A DNA stretch of 64,000 nt. Origin: JBHGYD01 sp041920415 (GTDB taxonomy: Bacteria; Bacillota; Bacilli; Bacillales; Anoxybacillaceae). The notes below the pieces were generated by a model. That model saw only the letters and a list, made by a program, of their open reading frames with translations, ran no database searches and was not told the origin of the DNA. The translations under genes were made by a program, and so were the position numbers. The stretch lies in NCBI GenBank assembly GCA_041920415.1, contig JBHGYD010000031.1, positions 1 to 64,000 of the forward strand. The letters are read 5' to 3'. This document shows, piece after piece, positions 59,650 through 64,000 of the stretch (positions within the stretch are counted from its first letter, which is position 1; the number at the start of each line of letters is the position of its first letter).

Positions 59650-60969
59650 GTGAAAAAAGAAACGTCCATGAGGAACGAAAAGCGAGCGGAACGTATATTA
59701 GGCTATTCGCTTGTCGCTCCAGCGCTGTTGCTCATTTTGGCGGTGGCAATTTGGCCGGTGATTCAATCATTTTATTACAGCTTGTTTGACTATCGATTAA
59801 ACGATCCAACAAAATCTTCAATTCATTTAAACTATAGTCTTGATTTAGAAGGATACTTACAAAATTATCCGTTTTTAAAAAGTTCCTTAAAACGAGAAAT
59901 GGCGACGGCTAATGACAGAGTGAAAGAAACATTATCTGACGTCGAACAAAAACTGCAAAAAATGGATGAAACGATTCGCTCGGACGAAGGAGTAGCGAAA
60001 CGGTACGATCAAGTTGATGAGGCGTTAAATAACTTTGAGTCACCAGATGATGACATCAAAATTGTAGAGCTTGATGAAAAAGCGGCTAAGCAATTTAATG
60101 ATACGGTGCACGATGTAGTAAAAACGCTTGCACATATGAGAGAATCGGGAGAGTTGAAGCAGCCAGACAAAGTGGTCGGGCTTGCTCAAGGATTAAAAGG
60201 AGTGATCATTGAACCAAACTTTGTAGGGTTGAAGCATTACAAAGACAGCCTTAGCGATACCCGTCTATGGAAAGCGTTATGGAATACAACCGTATTTACG
60301 GTAATTTCTGTTGCAGTTGAGCTTGTGCTAGGATTGGCAATTGCACTTTTAATTAATAAAGCATTTTTCGGTCGAGGGCTTGTGCGTGCGACGATCCTCA
60401 TTCCATGGGCGATTCCAACGGCGGTGTCTGCACTCATGTGGAAGTTTTTATACGACGGACAAAACGGAATTGTTGCCAAGTATTTCGCAGATATTGGTCT
60501 CATTCATAGAATGGGAGATTTGCTAACGACAGAAGTGGGTGCTATGTTTGCCGTCATTTTCGCTGACGTGTGGAAAACAACTCCTTATATGGCGTTATTA
60601 TTACTTGCGGGCTTACAAACGATCCCAAGTTCTTTATACGAAGCTGCTTCGATTGATGGAGCAACAAAATGGCAGCAATTTACGAAAATTACGTTGCCTT
60701 TATTAAAATCAAGCATTTTAGTAGCGCTTTTATTCCGTACGCTCGATGCGTTCCGCGTCTTCGATTTAATTTACGTATTAACTGGTGGAGGTCCAGCGAA
60801 CTCAACAGAAACGATTTCGATTTTGGCGTATAAAGTGATGTTCTCACAAACTAACTTTGGAGGCGGTTCGGCGTTGGCGGTCATCGTCTTTATTTGCGTC
60901 GCAATTATTTCGATTATTTACATTAAATTGTTGGGTGCGGATTTACTCTCCGATAGTGCGAAAAAATAA
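59650..60969 (+). CDS. Maltodextrin-type ABC transporter permease MalF-like with large extracytoplasmic insert
   Basis: The 439-residue permease starts with one membrane helix (about 20-42), followed by an insert of ~140 mostly charged residues (KREMATANDRVKETLSDVEQ...) that looks like a helical/coiled-coil extracytoplasmic domain. The normal permease core comes next, with RATILIPWAIPTAVSALMWKF and the EAA motif YEAASIDGATKWQQFTKITLP. B. subtilis MdxF is of similar total length. The start is GTG 59650 with TAGGAGGGG upstream; the ATG at 59629 lies before the site. Confidence 0.87.
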   Translation: MKKETSMRNEKRAERILGYSLVAPALLLILAVAIWPVIQSFYYSLFDYRLNDPTKSSIHLNYSLDLEGYLQNYPFLKSSLKREMATANDRVKETLSDVEQKLQKMDETIRSDEGVAKRYDQVDEALNNFESPDDDIKIVELDEKAAKQFNDTVHDVVKTLAHMRESGELKQPDKVVGLAQGLKGVIIEPNFVGLKHYKDSLSDTRLWKALWNTTVFTVISVAVELVLGLAIALLINKAFFGRGLVRATILIPWAIPTAVSALMWKFLYDGQNGIVAKYFADIGLIHRMGDLLTTEVGAMFAVIFADVWKTTPYMALLLLAGLQTIPSSLYEAASIDGATKWQQFTKITLPLLKSSILVALLFRTLDAFRVFDLIYVLTGGGPANSTETISILAYKVMFSQTNFGGGSALAVIVFICVAIISIIYIKLLGADLLSDSAKK

Positions 60970-60984
60970 AGAAGGGGTGAGATT

Positions 60985-61812
60985 ATGCAGAAAAAAGCAG
61001 GCCCGTTATTTTACGTGTTTTTAGCTGTATTTGTGTTTTTTGTTATGTTTCCATTTTTATGGATTTTGCTTAGCTCCATTAAACCGTTAAGCGAGCTATT
61101 CGGGGATAACGCGTTTAACTGGTTTACGAGCCATCCGACATTGAAATCGTACGTGTCTGTGTTTGTGAACTATCCGTTTTTACGATATTTATGGAACAGC
61201 ACCGTTGTGGCGACGATTACGACCGTTTATACGGTATTCGTTGCAGCATTTGCCGCGTATGCGATTGCTCGACTGGAGTTTAAAGGAAAAGCAGTTATTC
61301 TTGGAATTGTCTTAGCGGTGTCGATGTTTCCACAAATTGCGACGATTTCACCAATTTATATGTTTGTGAAAAAATTCGGTTTAACGAACAGTTATTTAGG
61401 TTTAATTATTCCTTATACAACGTTTGCATTGCCGTTATCAATCTGGTTGTTAGTGACGTTTTTTAGAAAAATTCCGTTTGATTTAGAAGAAGCAGCAAAA
61501 ATGGACGGGGCAACGCCGATGCAAACATACTTTAAAGTGATTTTGCCGTTGGCTGTACCAGGAGTGTTTACGACATCGATTCTTGTCTTTATTGCCGCAT
61601 GGAATGAGTTTTTATTCGCGTTAACGATTAACACAGCGGAAAAATATAAAACGGTGCCTGTCGGAATTGCGATGTTCCAAGGGCAATATACGATTCCTTG
61701 GGGAGAAATTTCCGCAGCGACGGTCATCGTCACCATTCCGCTCGTCATCATGGTGTTATTATTCCAGCGTCGGATTGTTTCCGGTTTAACGTCTGGTTCG
61801 GTGAAAGAATAA
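60985..61812 (+). CDS. Maltodextrin-type ABC transporter permease MalG-like
   Basis: This 275-residue, six-helix permease has the EAA coupling motif LEEAAKMDGATPMQTYFKVILPLAVPG. It pairs with the MalF-like subunit encoded 15 bp upstream. No ATPase gene follows, so the complex must borrow one; MsmX at 22.9-24.0 kb is the best candidate. GAAGGGGTGAG precedes the ATG. Confidence 0.9.
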   Translation: MQKKAGPLFYVFLAVFVFFVMFPFLWILLSSIKPLSELFGDNAFNWFTSHPTLKSYVSVFVNYPFLRYLWNSTVVATITTVYTVFVAAFAAYAIARLEFKGKAVILGIVLAVSMFPQIATISPIYMFVKKFGLTNSYLGLIIPYTTFALPLSIWLLVTFFRKIPFDLEEAAKMDGATPMQTYFKVILPLAVPGVFTTSILVFIAAWNEFLFALTINTAEKYKTVPVGIAMFQGQYTIPWGEISAATVIVTIPLVIMVLLFQRRIVSGLTSGSVKE

Positions 61813-61867
61813 GGGAAATATGGGATCGATTTTACATAAAAAGTAGAAACGACATATAACGATAGTA

Positions 61868-61906
61868 AAAAAGGGATACTCATCAGTCAATGAGTATCCC
61901 TTTTTG
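61868..61906 (+). terminator. Terminator between malG-like gene and yhfH
   Basis: AAAAGGGATACTCAT pairs with ATGAGTATCCCTTTTT around CAGTCA; A and T tracts on both sides make it bidirectional. Confidence 0.9.
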
Positions 61907-61908
61907 AA

Positions 61909-62046
61909 TTAATGATGATAAACAATCTCTAAACAATCATTGCATTTGTTTCCATAGCATTCATGTTGTTCCTCGATTTCTTTCCCGCATTCCGCACATT
62001 TTTTAGGTGGAAGGTTTTTAAAAAATTCCGAAATTTTCACTAACAT
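61909..62046 (-). CDS. yhfH: YhfH-like small zinc-finger protein
   Basis: This 45-residue protein starts MLVKISEFFKNLPPKKCAEC and has two CxxC pairs, CAEC and CNDC, plus a cysteine in HECYGNKC, so it should bind zinc. It matches the B. subtilis YhfH type and lies next to yhfI, as there. GGAGGCGATCAAG precedes the ATG at 62046. Function unknown. Confidence 0.85.
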   Translation of the reverse strand: MLVKISEFFKNLPPKKCAECGKEIEEQHECYGNKCNDCLEIVYHH

Positions 62047-62199
62047 CTTGATCGCCTCCGTTGATTTGTTATTTATATTGTATTATAACAGATGCAGATA
62101 AGTCAATAACTGTTTTAAAACAAATTTCATCAATGATGCAAAATGTTGAGGAATTATGTATGATGAAGAAAAGAACACGTTTGTGAGGAGGAGTTGTAT

Positions 62200-62934
62200 A
62201 TGAAAGTCACTGTCATTGGATATTGGGGCGGGTTTCCTGCTGCCAATGAAGCAACGTCCGGCTATTTGTTTGAACATGATGGGTTTCGTTTGTTAGTGGA
62301 CTGCGGCAGTGGAGTGCTTTCCAAGCTGCAAAATTATATTTCTGTTGAAGAACTTGATGCCGTCGTTATTTCTCATTATCATCATGACCATGTCGCGGAT
62401 ATCGGTCCTTTACAATACGCGCGTTTGATCAAAACAAACCTCGGTGCTTCGTTACAGGAACTTCCGATTTATGGTCACCCGTTCGATCGTGATGGGTTTG
62501 CTCGATTGGCGCATAAAGGAATTACGAAAGCGATCGCTTATGATCCAGAAAAACCGCTTGAAGTCGGACCGTTTACGATTACTTTTATGAAAACGGTACA
62601 TCCTGTGATTTGTTATGCGATGCGGATTACAGCAGGAAATGCAACGGTCGTGTACACAGCTGACTCAAGCTATTTGCCGGAATTTGTTCCGTTTTCACAA
62701 AATGCCGACTTACTTATTTGCGAATGTAATTTTTATGCAGGACAAAATGCTGCTCCGGCTGGGCATATGACAAGCGAAGAAGCGGCAGCTATCGCCCGCG
62801 ATGCGAATGTAGGTGAACTATTGCTTACCCATTTGCCGCATTTTGGAGAATTATCGCGTTTAGTGAGTGAGGCAAAAGCTGTTTTCTCTGGGAATGTGCA
62901 ACTTGCCAAATGCGGTCTTGTATGGGAAAAATAA
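62200..62934 (+). CDS. yhfI: Metallo-beta-lactamase fold hydrolase YhfI
   Basis: The 244 residues equal B. subtilis YhfI. The metal motif SHYHHDHVADIG, the phosphodiesterase-like loop and the distal histidines/aspartate (TVHPVICYAMR, TADSSYLPE, LLTHLPHFGE) are those of RNase Z/phosphodiesterase-like MBL proteins. The exact substrate is unknown; cyclic nucleotides or RNA are family options. GAGGAGGAG precedes the ATG at 62200. Confidence 0.88.
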   Translation: MKVTVIGYWGGFPAANEATSGYLFEHDGFRLLVDCGSGVLSKLQNYISVEELDAVVISHYHHDHVADIGPLQYARLIKTNLGASLQELPIYGHPFDRDGFARLAHKGITKAIAYDPEKPLEVGPFTITFMKTVHPVICYAMRITAGNATVVYTADSSYLPEFVPFSQNADLLICECNFYAGQNAAPAGHMTSEEAAAIARDANVGELLLTHLPHFGELSRLVSEAKAVFSGNVQLAKCGLVWEK

Positions 62935-62935
62935 T

Positions 62936-62986
62936 GGGCAAGAAAAAAGCAAGGGGCTGCCTTTGCTTTTTCCTTGCCCATTTCTA
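62936..62986 (+). terminator. Terminator of yhfI
   Basis: GGGCAAG-x-AAAAAGCAA pairs with TTGCTTTTT-x-CTTGCCC; weak T-tract after the stem. Confidence 0.65.
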
Positions 62987-63030
62987 ATTGTTTACATATA
63001 ATATATTTAGAATTTTTTAAATTGTTAAAA

Positions 63031-63048
63031 TGAATGATTATTCATTCA
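63031..63048 (+). promoter_or_regulatory. FadR (YsiA)-type operator before lcfB
   Basis: TGAATGATTATTCATTCA is an almost perfect palindrome, close to the Bacillus FadR box TGAATGAMTANTCATTCA. It lies 26 bp before the acyl-CoA ligase start, so repression relieved by long-chain acyl-CoA is expected. Confidence 0.75.
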
Positions 63049-63074
63049 TAACACTTCACGGGGGAGGGAGTTCA

Positions 63075-64000
63075 ATGAATCTATCATCACGGTTGGCAGA
63101 GGTAGCGCAACAGTTACCGCATAAGGAGGCGTATGTGTACGAAGGGGAACGTTGTACATATGGGGAATTGAATGCGGCGGTATCGAAATTTGCAAGCGGT
63201 TTACACAACATAGGGATTCAAAAAGGGGACCATATTGCGTTATTAATAGGGAATTCACCGTATTTTGTCATCGGGGTATATGGAGCGTTGCGCGTGGGTG
63301 CAACAGTCATACCAATTAATCCGATTTATACGCCGGATGAAATCGGATATATTTTGAACAATGGGGATGTTAAAGCTGTCATCGCCCTTGATTTGCTTGT
63401 TCCATTGTTTGTGAAAATGGAAGAGCGGTTGCCGCAAGTGGAGCACTTGATCATTTGTGAAACGCCACAGGGAAAAGAACAAGGCATTACGTTAACGGAA
63501 AAAATGAAATCGTTTACAGATGTGCTTATGATAGGGGATGCTCGTTATGAAGGTCCCTCTTTAGCGGATGATGACACGGCGGTCATTCTTTATACGTCTG
63601 GAACAACAGGAAGACCAAAAGGAGCGATGCTGACGCATAAAAACCTTTATAGTAACGCTCAAGACAGTGCGAACTACTTGAAAATTAATGAAGATGACCG
63701 CGTTATTGCCACGTTGCCGATGTTCCACGTCTTTTGCTTAACTGTGGCGCTTAACGCACCGCTCATGAACGGTGGGACGGTGTTAATCGTTCCGAAGTTT
63801 AGCCCAGCGAAAATTTTTAAGCTGGTACGAGAAGAAAAAGCGACGATTTTTGCCGGTGTGCCGACGATGTATAATTTTCTTTATCAATACGAACAAGGCA
63901 GTCCGGATGATTTCCGCACACTTCGGCTCTGCATTTCCGGTGGGGCATCGATGCCGGTTGCGTTACTTAAAAACTTTGAACAAAAATTTAAAGTTATTGT
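63075..64000 (+). CDS. lcfB: Long-chain fatty acid-CoA ligase LcfB, N-terminal part (runs off window)
   Basis: The frame is open from the ATG at 63075 (after GGGGGAGGGAG) to the window end, about 308 codons. It encodes an ANL-superfamily adenylating enzyme: GALRVGATVIPINPIYTPDE and the ATP-binding loop ILYTSGTTGRPKGAMLTH near residue 175, then LPMFHVFCLT and CISGGASMPV. It activates fatty acids for beta-oxidation. Position after yhfI and the FadR box fit B. subtilis lcfB (yhfL). The C-terminal domain lies outside. Confidence 0.9.
   Translation, partial: MNLSSRLAEVAQQLPHKEAYVYEGERCTYGELNAAVSKFASGLHNIGIQKGDHIALLIGNSPYFVIGVYGALRVGATVIPINPIYTPDEIGYILNNGDVKAVIALDLLVPLFVKMEERLPQVEHLIICETPQGKEQGITLTEKMKSFTDVLMIGDARYEGPSLADDDTAVILYTSGTTGRPKGAMLTHKNLYSNAQDSANYLKINEDDRVIATLPMFHVFCLTVALNAPLMNGGTVLIVPKFSPAKIFKLVREEKATIFAGVPTMYNFLYQYEQGSPDDFRTLRLCISGGASMPVALLKNFEQKFKVI

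Overview
The window is chromosomal DNA of a spore-forming Bacillaceae bacterium, most like the moderately thermophilic Anoxybacillus/Parageobacillus group. The evidence is low-to-mid-40s GC by eye, strong GGAGG-type ribosome binding sites with many TTG and GTG starts, an alpha/beta SASP gene, YjcZ and YhaL sporulation peptides, and a gene order that follows the Bacillus subtilis yha-yhe-yhf-yhg region with insertions and losses. No rRNA, tRNA, CRISPR array, prophage or plasmid backbone was seen.

Layout. 1-1.1 kb: the end of a TnpB-related insertion element, followed by a 210-nt structured segment closed by a perfect 16-bp inverted repeat, and a small unknown gene. 1.3-8.5 kb: pyruvate-type transporter CstA with its small partner, PanE-like reductase, GH13 alpha-glucosidase, DinB/YfiT protein and an RlmI-type rRNA methyltransferase. 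8.56-9.96 kb: a TnpB-only IS200/IS605 element with hairpins at both ends. 10.3-18.0 kb: one long thiamine operon (tenA-ykoE-ykoD-ykoC-tenI-thiO-thiS-thiG-thiF) behind a TPP riboswitch with a clear terminator/antiterminator switch; thiD is not in it. 18.1-22.1 kb: a tiny ORF, a CNNM/CorC protein and a polar amino acid (cystine-type) ABC transporter. 22.1-25.8 kb: an SASP gene on the minus strand with a sigma-G-like promoter and a cloverleaf-like leader, the multi-sugar ATPase MsmX, a PucR-type regulator and unknown small genes. 25.8-30.4 kb: four tandem, translationally coupled YheC/YheD ATP-grasp genes, then yheB, yheA, yhaX, hemZ, yhzC, yhaQ/yhaP, yhaM, yhaL, serC, TRAP-regulated trpP, hpr, yhaI, a YjcZ peptide, prsA, hit, ecsA/ecsB and hmoB. 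47-47.5 kb: three tandem copies of an imperfect structured repeat, with a fourth at 42.2 kb. 47.5-54.5 kb: a predicted transporter plus M20 amidohydrolase, then hemE-hemH-hemY and the TetR regulator yhgD. 54.6-57.0 kb: the large membrane protein YhgE. 57.1-61.8 kb: a LacI-family regulator and a malE-malF-malG importer with no ATPase of its own. 61.9 kb to the end: yhfH, yhfI and the start of lcfB behind a FadR-type box.

Several units connect across the window. The mal importer probably uses MsmX; near-identical TGAAA-N4-TTTCA operators lie before msmX, the LacI gene and malE. MalL can hydrolyse the imported maltodextrins. HemE/HemH/HemY form the coproporphyrin-dependent heme branch, with HemZ and the heme-degrading HmoB elsewhere in the window. 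YhgD and YhgE share a 23-bp operator.

The least explained sequences are the RNA-like elements: the inverted-repeat-closed segment after the TnpB-related gene, the SASP cloverleaf leader, the repeats with compensating stems at 42 and 47 kb, and the three short repeats before ecsA that match the complement of the hemH ribosome binding site. Functions come from recognising protein families by eye; no database search was run.
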